Shown here one piece after another: positions 49,126-57,781 of a DNA stretch of 64,000 nt. Made by a program: the position numbers and the translations under genes. Numbering within the stretch: the first letter of the stretch is position 1; every line of letters starts with the position of its first letter. The stretch is from DATATV01 sp035551355 (GTDB lineage: Bacteria > Actinomycetota > Actinomycetes > Mycobacteriales > Pseudonocardiaceae), in contig DASZNF010000058.1 in assembly GCA_035551355.1 (NCBI GenBank), positions 1 through 64,000 on the forward strand, given 5' to 3'. Below the pieces are notes generated by a model that saw only the letters and a program-made list of their open reading frames with translations, was not told the DNA's origin and searched no databases.

Positions 49126-49740
49126 TCAGATTCCGGCCAGGGCGAGCAGGGCGGCGATCTCCTCGGTGTCCTCGGGCAGTTCGTGCACCGGCCACCAGCG
49201 CAGATCGTCGGACTCGTCGCTGCGTACCTCGACCGCGCCGGCCGGGGCGTGCACCAGGTAGCGCACGTCGAAGTGCCGGGTGGGCACGCCGAGCGAGCAG
49301 GTGATCGGGTGCACGGCCAAGTGCATCGGCTCGTCCGCGATACGCAGTCCGGTGATGCCGGACTCCTCGGTCGCTTCGCGCAGCGCCGCGTCCCGCAGGG
49401 TCGCGTCGGCCGGTTCGCAGTGCCCGCCCAGTTGCAGCCAGCGGCCCACCCGGGGGTGCAGGGTGAGCAGCACCCGCTGCCCGGTGTGGTCCAGCACCAC
49501 GGCCGAGGCGGTCAGGTGCCCGGCCGCGCAGGACCGGGCGCAGGCGTCCGGCCGGGCGGCCAGGAAGCCGAGATAGGCCTGGCGCAACGACTCCTGGCCG
49601 GGATCGGCGGGCTGCCAGCCGGTCATCGTGGCCACCGCGTCGGCGTGCGGGCCGAGCCCGGCGTCGGGGCCGTTGCCGGGTCGCGAGACGTTGCCGGGCT
49701 GTGGGCCGTCGCCGGTCTCGGTCTGCCGCCGGGCGCTCAC
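49126..49740 (-). CDS. NUDIX hydrolase coupled to fbiB
   Basis: 204 residues from GTG 49740, which overlaps the fbiB stop (GTGA); a shorter start at ATG 49626 would give 166. The NUDIX box is LGGHCEPADATLRDAALREATEESGI-like: G-H-C-E-P, then REATEESG with the catalytic Glu residues, in the variant with one extra residue common in this subgroup. The N-terminal 38 residues are Gly/Pro-rich with repeated PGN and are probably disordered. NUDIX enzymes cleave nucleotide diphosphates; the substrate is unknown. Linkage to F420 genes might mean repair of a precursor, which is speculation. Confidence 0.82.
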   Translation of the reverse strand: MSARRQTETGDGPQPGNVSRPGNGPDAGLGPHADAVATMTGWQPADPGQESLRQAYLGFLAARPDACARSCAAGHLTASAVVLDHTGQRVLLTLHPRVGRWLQLGGHCEPADATLRDAALREATEESGITGLRIADEPMHLAVHPITCSLGVPTRHFDVRYLVHAPAGAVEVRSDESDDLRWWPVHELPEDTEEIAALLALAGI

Positions 49741-51077
49741 CGTTCCAGCAGCCCGTCGGCCAGGTCCCTGGCCGGCCGCGCGGCGATCGGGCCGTCGGCC
49801 GGATGCCCGACCAGCACCGCGCCCAGCGGCTGCCAGTCCGCGGGCAGATCCAGCGTCGAGCGCACCACCTCGGGCGCGAAGATCGTGGAGGACACCCAGC
49901 ACGAGCCCAGGTCCTCGGCGGCCAGCGCGACCAGCAGGCCCTGCACGGCCGCGCCGCCGGCCACGGTGAACATGGTCTGCTCGGCCGCGTTGCGCCGGTC
50001 GTCCGGGTACTCGTGCGCGCCCTCGGTGACCAGGAACGGCAGCACCAGTTCTCCGTTGCCGTACAACAGATCCCCGCGCGAGACCCGGCGGTCGATGGAC
50101 TCCTCGGTGCGGCCGTCGCCGGTCAGGTCGGACCGCCACGCGGCGCGCATCGCGTCCAGCAGCTTCGTCCTGAGTGGACGGTTGCGCAGCCAGACGAACC
50201 GCACCGGACGGGTGTGGTGCGGGGCGGGCGCGGTCAGCGCGGCGCCCACCGCGCGGCGCACCGCGCCGGCGTCCACCGGGTCGGCCGTGAACGTCCGCAC
50301 CGAGCGGCGCAGCAGCACCGCTTCCCGCCGGCCCTGCTCGATCGCCTCGTTGGCGCCCAGCCGGAACAGGTCGGACTCGACCGGGCGGATCAGGTCCCGC
50401 GCGACCGAACCGTCGTCCTCAAGGGCCAGTCCGCGCAACACCGCCACCGGCACCGCGCCGAGTTTGCCCTTGACCAGATCGGCCGCGGCCGCGATCTCGT
50501 CGGCCAGCGCCACCTCGGTGACCGCCAGCTCGTTGCCCTGCCGGTCCACCGTGCCCGCGTAGCGGTGCAGCACGGTCACCCCGGCCGCGCCGATGGCCGC
50601 GTCGGTCTGACCGATCCGCCAGGCCCGGCCCATGGTGTCGGTGACCACCACGCCCACGGTGACGCCCAGCCGCTCGCGCAGTGCGGTCCGCAGCGCCGCC
50701 GCCGAGCCGTCCGGATCCTCCGGCAGCAGCGCGACCTCGCCCTGCTTGACGTTGGACGCGTCCACCCCGCTGGCCGCCTGCACGATGCCCAGCTTGTTCT
50801 CGGTGATCACGAAGTTGCTGAACCGGGCCACCACGCGCACCGCCTCGTCGGCGACCAGGGCGCGCCGGGCGGCCTCGCGCTGCTCCGGATCGACCGGGGT
50901 GGCGACCAGTCGTCCCTCCACTTTGGACAGAATCTTGCTGGTCACCACCAGCACGTCGGCATCGCGCAGCCAGGGGGCCGCGTCGGCGATGGCGGCGGCC
51001 AGATCGTCGCCCGGGCGGAACTCGGGCAAGCCGGTGACCGGCAACAACTCCAGCGTGGGACTGGCGTGGTCCCTCAT
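49737..51077 (-). CDS. fbiB: Coenzyme F420:L-glutamate ligase / dehydro-F420 reductase
   Basis: 446 residues, two domains as in actinobacterial FbiB. The N-terminal 245 match CofE, which adds gamma-linked glutamates with GTP: DVLVVTSKILSKVEGR, VRVVARFSNFVITENKLGIVQAASGVDASN, VVVTDTMGRAWRIGQTD. The C-terminal 200 are a nitroreductase-like FMN domain (RRSVRTFTADPVD, GAHEYPDD, TVAGGAAVQGLLVALAAEDLGSCWVSSTIF) that reduces dehydro-F420-0. ATG overlaps the fbiA stop (ATGA), so the F420 genes are translated together. A NUDIX gene overlaps its end. Confidence 0.96.
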   Translation of the reverse strand: MRDHASPTLELLPVTGLPEFRPGDDLAAAIADAAPWLRDADVLVVTSKILSKVEGRLVATPVDPEQREAARRALVADEAVRVVARFSNFVITENKLGIVQAASGVDASNVKQGEVALLPEDPDGSAAALRTALRERLGVTVGVVVTDTMGRAWRIGQTDAAIGAAGVTVLHRYAGTVDRQGNELAVTEVALADEIAAAADLVKGKLGAVPVAVLRGLALEDDGSVARDLIRPVESDLFRLGANEAIEQGRREAVLLRRSVRTFTADPVDAGAVRRAVGAALTAPAPHHTRPVRFVWLRNRPLRTKLLDAMRAAWRSDLTGDGRTEESIDRRVSRGDLLYGNGELVLPFLVTEGAHEYPDDRRNAAEQTMFTVAGGAAVQGLLVALAAEDLGSCWVSSTIFAPEVVRSTLDLPADWQPLGAVLVGHPADGPIAARPARDLADGLLER

Positions 51078-52078
51078 ACCTCGACCCCGGCCAGCTTCAG
51101 CGCGGCCCGGGCCATCTCCGCCGTTGCGTCGGTCGAGGACATCATCAGCGGCACCGCGCGCACGTCCACGCCGGGCACCTCGGCGGTGTCCTTCTCGTGG
51201 ATCAGCCAGCCGTCCAGGATGCCGGTCTCGGAGTCCGCACGGGAACCGAGGTGCGTGCCGACCGCGGCGGCCGTGGTCGGCACGCCGATCGCGGTCAGGC
51301 AGGCATCGGCCATGCCGCGCACCGGCCGGTCGCCCACGATCGGGGACAACCCGACCACCCGGGCGTCGGTGGCGCGCAGCGCGGCTTGGATGCCCGGCAC
51401 GGCCAGGATGGTGCCGATGCTCACCACCGGGTTGGACGGGGCCAGCAGCACCGCGTCGGCCTCGGCGATCGCCTCCAGCACGCCCGGCGCCGGCGCCGCC
51501 TCGGCCGCGCCCACCGGCACGATCGAGTGAGCGGGCAGTTCGGCGTGGTAGCGCACCCACCACTCCTGGAAGTGCACCGCGCGCCGCTCCTCCGGTTCGC
51601 CTTCCACGCCCGGCACGTCGATCACCACGTGCGTCTCGACCCGGTCGTCGCTCATCGGCAGCAGCGTCACCCCCGGCTGCCAGCGCTGACACAACCGGTT
51701 CACCACCGCGGACAGCGACTCCCCGCCGCGCAGCATCCGGCTGCGCACCAGGTGGGTGGCGATGTCCCGGTCGCCGAGGCCGAACCAGGTCGGGTCGGCG
51801 CCGTAACCGGCCAGTTCGGCCCGCACCGCCCAGGTCTCCCCGGCCCGGCCCCAGCCGCGCCCGGTGTCGATGCCACCACCCAGGGTGTACATACAGGTGT
51901 CCAGGTCCGGGCAGACCCGCAGCCCGTGCATCCACACGTCGTCACCGGTGTTGACCAGCGCGGTGATCGTGTGCGGCGAGTCCTGCGCCGGCCCGATCGG
52001 CTCCATCCCCAGCGCGGCCTTCACTCCGAGCAGGAACCGCGCCCCGCCCACGCCGCCAACCAGCACAACTACCTTCAC
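51074..52078 (-). CDS. fbiA: Phosphoenolpyruvyl transferase of F420 synthesis
   Basis: CofD-family enzyme joining the deazaflavin FO to the phospho-C3 unit to form dehydro-F420-0. 334 residues: VVVLVGGVGGARFLLGV at the start, ALVNTGDDVWMHGLRVCPDLDT, TWFGLGDRDIATHLVR, LLAPSNPVVSIGTILAVPGI and GLSPIVGDRPVRGMAD. GTG 52078 is preferred, with GAGGA 10 bases upstream; ATG 52096 in the same frame would add MRGLIP. Orientation fbiA-fbiB as in mycobacteria. The FO synthase gene is not in the window. Confidence 0.96.
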   Translation of the reverse strand: MKVVVLVGGVGGARFLLGVKAALGMEPIGPAQDSPHTITALVNTGDDVWMHGLRVCPDLDTCMYTLGGGIDTGRGWGRAGETWAVRAELAGYGADPTWFGLGDRDIATHLVRSRMLRGGESLSAVVNRLCQRWQPGVTLLPMSDDRVETHVVIDVPGVEGEPEERRAVHFQEWWVRYHAELPAHSIVPVGAAEAAPAPGVLEAIAEADAVLLAPSNPVVSIGTILAVPGIQAALRATDARVVGLSPIVGDRPVRGMADACLTAIGVPTTAAAVGTHLGSRADSETGILDGWLIHEKDTAEVPGVDVRAVPLMMSSTDATAEMARAALKLAGVEV

Positions 52079-52128
52079 AGGAATCAATCCTCGCATGTGG
52101 CCCGGGGTGGCCGGGGTCACGGCTGGGG

Positions 52129-52893
52129 TCAGTGCCGCCAGAACAGGAAGTTCTGCTGGCCCAGTTCGGCCAGCAGATCGCTGCCGCCCACCGCGGTGAA
52201 GATGGAGTCGGTGATGTTGAAGAACACCGTGCTGACCCCGGAGACGCCGATCAGCAGCACGAACAGCACGAACGGGGCGTAGGGCCGCACCTGCTGGCCG
52301 AACCGCTGCGCCTCGTAGGACATGTACGGTTCGATCGCGCCCCAGCCGTCCATGCCCGGGACCGGGATGATGTTGAGCAGGAAGGCCAGGATCTGCAGTA
52401 GCGCCAGGTAGGACAGGCCCTCGGCCAGCGCGGCGGGCGGGTTGGCCGTGTTGGCCAGCAGCCGGACCACCAGCGACAGCACGATGCCGATGACCAGGTT
52501 GGACAGCGGCCCGGCCAGTGACACCATCGAGCGAATTCCGCGCGAGCGCAGCGCGTGGTTGTCGATCCACACCGCGCCACCCGGCAGGGGCACCCCGCCG
52601 ATCAGCAGGAACAGCAGCGGGATGAGCAGGCTGAACACCGGATCGGTGTACCGGCGGATATCCAGGTTCAGATAGCCCTTGAACCGCACCGAGTGGTCGC
52701 CACCCTTGTAGGCGACCAGCGCGTGGCCGAATTCATGCAGGCACAATGAGATGCCCCAGCCGCCGAGGACCAGCAACACCGTGCCGGCGACGATCGCGGT
52801 GTTCGAACTGAGGGTGGTCAGCACGCCACCGAGAATCGCCACGGCGACGATGCCCCAGAACACCGGACTTGGCATGTGTGCGAATCGCTTCAC
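52129..52893 (-). CDS. M50-family site-2 protease-like membrane peptidase
   Basis: 254 residues, about five or six membrane helices. The zinc site HEFGHALVAY (about 53-62) and the second motif NIIPVPGMDGWG (about 173-184) match site-2 proteases, which cut membrane-anchored proteins within the bilayer. No PDZ or CBS domain is present, so it belongs to the short rhomboid-sized group. GTG start; CAGACT is a weak -10 variant 7 bases upstream. A possible substrate class is membrane-tethered regulators, such as the sigma fusion at 25-27 kb, but no evidence ties them. It is divergent from whiB2. Confidence 0.9.
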   Translation of the reverse strand: MKRFAHMPSPVFWGIVAVAILGGVLTTLSSNTAIVAGTVLLVLGGWGISLCLHEFGHALVAYKGGDHSVRFKGYLNLDIRRYTDPVFSLLIPLLFLLIGGVPLPGGAVWIDNHALRSRGIRSMVSLAGPLSNLVIGIVLSLVVRLLANTANPPAALAEGLSYLALLQILAFLLNIIPVPGMDGWGAIEPYMSYEAQRFGQQVRPYAPFVLFVLLIGVSGVSTVFFNITDSIFTAVGGSDLLAELGQQNFLFWRH

Positions 52894-53024
52894 GCCGCCC
52901 AGTCTGCCCGGTGGTCATCCGGCGGCGTCGGGCCGGGCTTGAACAGGGTCGAACGGCCCTACTCGCCGGGCTGTCACCTCCATGATCAACCAGGTTGGGG
53001 GTCCCCCTGACGTGTGGACTTCGC

Positions 53025-53053
53025 TTGACCGCCTGGCACTACACGGGTGTAAT
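53025..53053 (+). promoter_or_regulatory. Probable whiB2 promoter
   Basis: TTGACC (53025-53030), a 17-base spacer and TGTAAT (53048-53053) match a primary-sigma promoter at 5 of 6 positions each. Transcription would begin near 53060 and leave a leader of about 80 bases before ATG 53139. Confidence 0.65.
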
Positions 53054-53138
53054 CACATCGGTGTCATTTGCCGCGGGAGAGGCGGTGAATGGTGTCCGCC
53101 ATCGGGGAGTGCAGAAAGCGGAGGAGGCGGACGGGGAA

Positions 53139-53483
53139 ATGTGGGAGACGCAAGACGACCATGTCGTGGACGCCACAAAGGCGGTGAGTGAAGCCGAGTG
53201 GGAGGACGACACGCCAACCGAGCGGATGGGCGTGTCGGTCGTGGACCTGTTCGACATGAACGAGGAACAGGAGTGGCAGGACCGGGCGCTGTGCGCGCAG
53301 ACCGATCCGGAGGCGTTCTTCCCCGAGAAGGGCGGCTCGACCCGCGAGGCCAAGCGAATCTGCCAGGTCTGCGAGGTGCGCTCGGAGTGCCTGGAGTACG
53401 CGCTGGGCAACGACGAGCGGTTCGGCATCTGGGGCGGGCTGTCCGAGCGGGAACGCCGGAAGCTGAAAAAGCGCGCCGTTTGA
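53139..53483 (+). CDS. whiB2: WhiB-family iron-sulfur regulator (WhiB2/WhmD)
   Basis: 114 residues. Four cysteines (52, 75, 78, 84, in LCAQTD and ICQVCEVRSEC) hold a [4Fe-4S] cluster. GIWGG (96-100) is the turn that contacts the primary sigma factor, and ERERRKLKKR is the basic DNA-binding end. The sequence ALCAQTDPEAFFPEKGGSTREAK is almost that of WhiB2 as I recall it. ATG 53139 has GGGG just upstream; the frame stays open further back, but the conserved protein starts here. Relatives control septation and cell division. A good promoter lies 85 bases upstream. Confidence 0.94.
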   Translation: MWETQDDHVVDATKAVSEAEWEDDTPTERMGVSVVDLFDMNEEQEWQDRALCAQTDPEAFFPEKGGSTREAKRICQVCEVRSECLEYALGNDERFGIWGGLSERERRKLKKRAV

Positions 53484-53505
53484 CCTTCGCGGTCGTTGGA
53501 CACCG

Positions 53506-56500
53506 GTGAGCGGCTCAACGCCGGGCGTGGTGCCCGGTCGCCTGAGAACTGTGCCGGTGCTGACCGTGCTGGTCTGTCACGACGGGGCGAGTTGGCTGCG
53601 ACCCGCCCTGTCCGCGCTGCGCCGGCTGCGGCCACGACCGCGGCACATCATCGCGGTGGACACCGGATCCACCGATCGCACCCCGGCGCTGCTCACCGAG
53701 GCGGCGACCGGGCCCGAGGCCGTGCTGGACGGGGTGCTCACCCTCGACCGGGGCACCGGATTCGGCGAGGCGGTGCGCGCCGCACTGGACGCGGCTGTCA
53801 CTCGGTGGGGTGATCCTGGCGAATGGCTCTGGCTGCTGCACGATGACTGCGCGCCCGAGCCGGACTGTCTGGGCGTGCTGCTCACCCAGGCCGAGGTCTC
53901 TCCGTCGGTGGGCCTGCTCGGGCCACTGGCGCTGGACTGGGCCGACCCCCGGCTGGTGGTCGAGGCCGGGCTGTCCACCGACGCCTCCGGACACCGGCAG
54001 ACCGGCCTCGGGCCGACCGAGCCGGACTGGAACCGGATGGGCGAGCGCGGCGGGCTGGCCCAGAGCACCGAGGTGCTCGCCGTGTCCTCGGCGGGGGCGC
54101 TGGTCAACCGGTCGGTGTGGGAGGAGCTGGGCGGCTACGACCCGGCGCTGCCGCTGCTGCGCGACGACCTGGACTTCGGCTGGCGGGTCAACCGGTCCGG
54201 CCGGGTGGTGCTGTCCGTGCCCTCGGCCCGGCTGCGGCACGCCCGCGCGGCCACCCGGGGCCTGCGCACCGCGGACGCGGCCGCCGGGCCCAGCGTCCGG
54301 TCGGTGGACCGCGCGCACGGCTTGCGCACCCTGCTGGTCAACCGGGGGCGGCTGGCCTTCGTCATCGGCCTGCCCCGGCTCATGCTGCTGGGACTGCTGC
54401 GCGCGATCGGATTCACTCTGCTGCGCCGGGTCGGCGACGCCCGGGCCGAGCTGTACGCGCTGGGCTATCTGCTGCGCGGCCGGGGCGGGCTACGCGCGGC
54501 CCGGGCGGCGCGTAAGGAGATCGGCCCGGCCGGGCAGGTACGCGGGCTGCTGACCACCCGCACCACCCGGCTGCGCAACCTGCTGCGCGGCTGGCTGGCT
54601 GGCTGGGTGCGCCGGCGGGCGGTGGAGGACGCGGCCCTGGGCCGGATGCCCGCCGGCCGGGGGTCGCCGGACTGGACGCTGCCGGATGCGGCCGACGACG
54701 CGCTGGGCCGGCTGCCCGAAGCCGCGCGCGGCGGCGAGTGGACCGCGCCGGAGGACACCGAGCAGGCCCCGCGGCGGCCGGTCGGGCCGGCCGCGGTGCC
54801 GGCCGGGGCGGTGCCCAGCGGCGCGCTGCGGGCCCGGGCCGGCCGGAGCAAGGCGGCCGGGCTGCGCCGCCCCACGACCGCCGTGGTGGTGCCGCTGACC
54901 GCCGAGCTCGCCGGTGGCGCGGGGTTCGCCGGGAGCCGCGCGGGAACGGCCGGGCCGGCCGGAGGTGCCGGATCGGCTGGGGATGCGGGAGCCGCTGCGG
55001 GTGCCGGGTCGGCCGGGCTGGCTGGGGATGCCGGATCGGCTGGGGATGCTGAAGCCGCTGCGGGTCCCGGGTCGGCCGGGTCGGCCGGGCTGGCCGGGAC
55101 GGGCTCCGGGCCGAGTCCGAAGCCGCGGCCCTCGCCGGTGCCGCGTGGGCAGGCCGCGCCCCGGCAGGAACTGGTGCTCATCGAGATCGGCCGGGGCCGG
55201 ATCCTGCGGCAGCTGCTGCTGGCCCCGCCGGTGCTGATCGTGGTGCTGCTGGCCGTGGTCTCGCTGCTCACGAACGGGGGACGATTCGGCTGGGACCCGT
55301 CCGGGGGCGGGTTGCTGCCGCTGCCCTCCAGCCAGGGAATCTGGTCGGCCTACCTGGCGTCCTGGCAGGGCATTTCCGGCGGCACGGCCGCGTCCCCGCC
55401 CGCCGCGTTGGCCCTGACGGGTGTCCTCGGCGTCCTGTTCACTCCACTGGGTGGCCCGCCGACCGCGGTCGCGGTGCTGCTGTTCGGCGACGCGCCGCTC
55501 GCCGGGCTGTTGGCCTACCTGGCCAGCAAGCGGCTGCCGGTCCGCCGGGAGATCCGCGCGCTGGTCGCCGCGGGCTACGCGCTGTTGCCCCCGGCCACCG
55601 CCGCGGTGTCGGCCGGGCGGCTGGACGTGGTGGTCGCGCATCTGCTGCTGCCCCCGGTGCTGGCCGGCCTCGCCACCATCACCGGGCCGGTGAACCGGGC
55701 GCACACCCGTAGTTCACTGCTGTCCCCGGCCGCCGGGACGAGCATCGGCATCGCCGCGATCGGCGCGTTCGTGCCGCTGCTGCACGCCGCGTTGATCGTG
55801 CTGGCGCTGGCCGGTTTCGTCGCCGTGCCGGCCGCGCCCGGCCGGGGCCGGCGCCGGGCGGCCGCGTTGTTCGCCGTGGTGCTGATGCCGCTGGCGCTGC
55901 TCATGCCCTGGCCCGCGGTGGCCCTGAGTCACCCGGTCGTGTTGCTGTCCGGGGTGGCCAGCCAGACGGGTGACCAGAGCACCGGGCTGGCCCAGCTGCT
56001 GTTGCTCGATCCGGGCGGCCCGGGCGCCTGGTGGCCGGCCGGACTGGCCGTGCTGATCCTGTTCGTGGCCGCGCTGGTGCTGCGCCCGAGCCGGGCCATG
56101 CTGCCCGCGCTGGGCCTGGTGGTGCTGGGCGCGGCCGGGGTGGCCGCCCTCGCCCTGGTGTCCGCGGTGGCGCTGAGCGGGCTGACCGCGCAGCACTTCT
56201 GGACCGCCGCGCCGATGCTGCTGGTCGGCTGCGGCCTGCTCTACACCGTGCTGATCGCGGCCCAGCCGGTGCGCCTGCGGCCGGCCGGCCGCACCGCGGC
56301 CGCCCGGCGGGGGGCCGGGCCGCTCACCCGGGTGCTGGCCGGGCTCGGCGTGCTCGCGCTGCTCACCCTGGCCACCGGTTCGCTGCTGGCCGGCCGGTCC
56401 GGTCCGCTGCGTGGCGGCAACCCGGACGCGCTGAGCCAGGCCGAGACGGCCGAGTTGAGCCAGTCCGGCCGTTCGGTGCTGGTGCTGGCCGCCGACGGCG

Positions 56501-57171
56501 AGCCGACCCGGCAGACGGCCGGGCGGATGCCCGAGTTCGGCGACGACGACACCGCCCCGGTCGCCGGGTCACCGCAACGGCTGGCCGACTGGGACAGCCA
56601 GCTGCGCTCGGGCAACAACACCACGGTGCAGACCGCGATCGCCCAGGCGGTCACCGCGGGCGTGCTGTTCGTGGTGCTGCCCGACCAGCGCGAGGTGGCC
56701 CCGCTGCGGGAAGCGGCCGGTGATCTGGTGGCGCCGGTGGCCGCGACCTCGACCGGCCGGCCGGTGCTGCGGCTGCAGCTGGCCGGCGGGGCGGCCACGC
56801 TGATCTCCGAGGACCTGGCCCGGCGCGCGGTGTCCGGCGGCACGCCGCCGACCGAGCTGGGCGCGGTGGGCATCTCGCCGGTGGCCGCGACCCCGCCCAA
56901 CGTGGCGCTGCGGGTGTCCGAGGGGGCGGCCAACCGGCTGCTGGTGCTGGCCGCGGAGGACGAGCCGGGCTGGCAGGCCACGGTGAACGGCACACCCGCC
57001 CCGGTGGTGCGGGCCTGGGGTCACCTGGTCGGGGTCACCGTGCCACTCAACGGCGCGGACATCCGGATCGAGCAGCCGACCACCCTGCGCGATGCGTTGC
57101 TGCTGGTACAGGCCGCGGCGTGGCTGTTCGCCGCGGTCACCGCGATCCCGGTCGGCCGCCGCTCGGCCTGA
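53506..57171 (+). CDS. Very large GT2 glycosyltransferase with membrane domain
   Basis: 1221 residues. GT-A family 2 domain at about 18-290: VLVCHDGASWLRPALSAL, AVDTGSTDRTPALL, LWLLHDDCAPEPDCL and YDPALPLLRDDLDFGWRVNR. Then a basic region, a low-complexity Ala/Gly/Ser linker (about 465-540, containing a 63-base near-tandem repeat), and about a dozen membrane helices at 560-960. The last 200 residues are extracellular, beta-rich, ending in one more helix. GTG start at 53506, 22 bases after whiB2. The family is typical after whiB2 in Pseudonocardiaceae-type genomes (from memory). It probably adds sugars to an envelope polymer and may also export or modify it. Confidence 0.88.
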   Translation: MSGSTPGVVPGRLRTVPVLTVLVCHDGASWLRPALSALRRLRPRPRHIIAVDTGSTDRTPALLTEAATGPEAVLDGVLTLDRGTGFGEAVRAALDAAVTRWGDPGEWLWLLHDDCAPEPDCLGVLLTQAEVSPSVGLLGPLALDWADPRLVVEAGLSTDASGHRQTGLGPTEPDWNRMGERGGLAQSTEVLAVSSAGALVNRSVWEELGGYDPALPLLRDDLDFGWRVNRSGRVVLSVPSARLRHARAATRGLRTADAAAGPSVRSVDRAHGLRTLLVNRGRLAFVIGLPRLMLLGLLRAIGFTLLRRVGDARAELYALGYLLRGRGGLRAARAARKEIGPAGQVRGLLTTRTTRLRNLLRGWLAGWVRRRAVEDAALGRMPAGRGSPDWTLPDAADDALGRLPEAARGGEWTAPEDTEQAPRRPVGPAAVPAGAVPSGALRARAGRSKAAGLRRPTTAVVVPLTAELAGGAGFAGSRAGTAGPAGGAGSAGDAGAAAGAGSAGLAGDAGSAGDAEAAAGPGSAGSAGLAGTGSGPSPKPRPSPVPRGQAAPRQELVLIEIGRGRILRQLLLAPPVLIVVLLAVVSLLTNGGRFGWDPSGGGLLPLPSSQGIWSAYLASWQGISGGTAASPPAALALTGVLGVLFTPLGGPPTAVAVLLFGDAPLAGLLAYLASKRLPVRREIRALVAAGYALLPPATAAVSAGRLDVVVAHLLLPPVLAGLATITGPVNRAHTRSSLLSPAAGTSIGIAAIGAFVPLLHAALIVLALAGFVAVPAAPGRGRRRAAALFAVVLMPLALLMPWPAVALSHPVVLLSGVASQTGDQSTGLAQLLLLDPGGPGAWWPAGLAVLILFVAALVLRPSRAMLPALGLVVLGAAGVAALALVSAVALSGLTAQHFWTAAPMLLVGCGLLYTVLIAAQPVRLRPAGRTAAARRGAGPLTRVLAGLGVLALLTLATGSLLAGRSGPLRGGNPDALSQAETAELSQSGRSVLVLAADGEPTRQTAGRMPEFGDDDTAPVAGSPQRLADWDSQLRSGNNTTVQTAIAQAVTAGVLFVVLPDQREVAPLREAAGDLVAPVAATSTGRPVLRLQLAGGAATLISEDLARRAVSGGTPPTELGAVGISPVAATPPNVALRVSEGAANRLLVLAAEDEPGWQATVNGTPAPVVRAWGHLVGVTVPLNGADIRIEQPTTLRDALLLVQAAAWLFAAVTAIPVGRRSA
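54970..55095 (+). repeat. 63-base near-tandem repeat in the giant glycosyltransferase gene
   Basis: Units at 54970-55032 and 55033-55095 encode two Gly/Ala/Ser stretches beginning GSAGDA and continuing xAAAGxGSAG. They lie in the linker before the membrane part. Confidence 0.8.
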
Positions 57172-57223
57172 GCCCGGCAATGCGGCGGCGAGCCCGATCG
57201 AGCGGCCGAGCCGCTTCTCCACG

Positions 57224-57280
57224 ATCGGGTGACCCAACAGATCGGGTGACCCAACAGGTCGAGGCCGGGTGACCCAGCGG
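57224..57280. repeat. 17-base repeats between converging GT2 and Rv3259-like genes
   Basis: ATCGGGTGACCCAACAG occurs twice exactly (57224-57240 and 57241-57257). A third, altered copy ends near 57280. Each contains the small dyad GGGTGACCC. The 129-base gap holds nothing else recognised. Confidence 0.85.
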
Positions 57281-57300
57281 CCGCGCGGCCGGGCCGGAGC

Positions 57301-57774
57301 TCAGCCGTCGCCCTCGATCACGTCCGGGTCCAGGTTCAGATAGGCCGCGATCTGCTCGACCAGCACGTCGTGCACCAGGTCGGCCAGGTCGGCGCCGTCC
57401 CGGGCGCGCACCTCCAGCGGCCGCCGGTAGACCACGATCCGGGCCCGGGTCGGCTGGCCGCGCCGGTCGACGCCGGCCGGCACCAGCCGGGCCAGCGGCA
57501 CGTCGCCCTCCTCGACCACGCCGTCCTCCCAGACCAGCGTGTGGTCGGTGTTGACGCGCAGATCGGGCACGTCGTCCACGGCCACGTCCAGGTCGGTCAG
57601 CTCGGAGCGCCAGCGGGCCTCGATCGGCTCCAGCGCCTCCAGCACCAGGCTGTCGAACCGCTCCGCCCGGCTGCGCGCCGCAGGTAGATGCGCTGGGTAC
57701 AGCTGTCCACGCAGTCCCCGGCCGTGCCGGTCCCGGCGGTGCCGCCGTCGACCCTGCGTGCTGCGTGCCCTCAC
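57301..57774 (-). CDS. Rv3259-like protein with degenerate metallopeptidase fold
   Basis: 157 residues similar in pattern to Rv3259 and the COG3824 'metallopeptidase family': basic N-terminus (STQGRRRHRRDRHGRG), RSRAERFDSLVLEALEPIEARW, VPLARLVPAGVDRRGQPTRARIVVYRRPLE, then LVHDVLVEQIAAYLNLDPDVIEG. The zinc motif H-E-x-x-H of active relatives is replaced by H-D-x-x-x-E-Q, so peptidase activity is doubtful. GTG 57774 is chosen because TACGCT lies 7 bases upstream and the longer reading to 57933 overlaps the divergent gene. Conserved next to whiB2 and DUF3499 in actinobacteria. Confidence 0.82.
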   Translation of the reverse strand: MRARSTQGRRRHRRDRHGRGLRGQLYPAHLPAARSRAERFDSLVLEALEPIEARWRSELTDLDVAVDDVPDLRVNTDHTLVWEDGVVEEGDVPLARLVPAGVDRRGQPTRARIVVYRRPLEVRARDGADLADLVHDVLVEQIAAYLNLDPDVIEGDG

Positions 57775-57781
57775 GGTGTGC

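Noticed and set aside
53085..53138. N-terminal extension of WhiB2
   Set aside because: The frame is open back to 52995, but that region holds the promoter-like TTGACC/TGTAAT pair, and the conserved protein starts at 53139.
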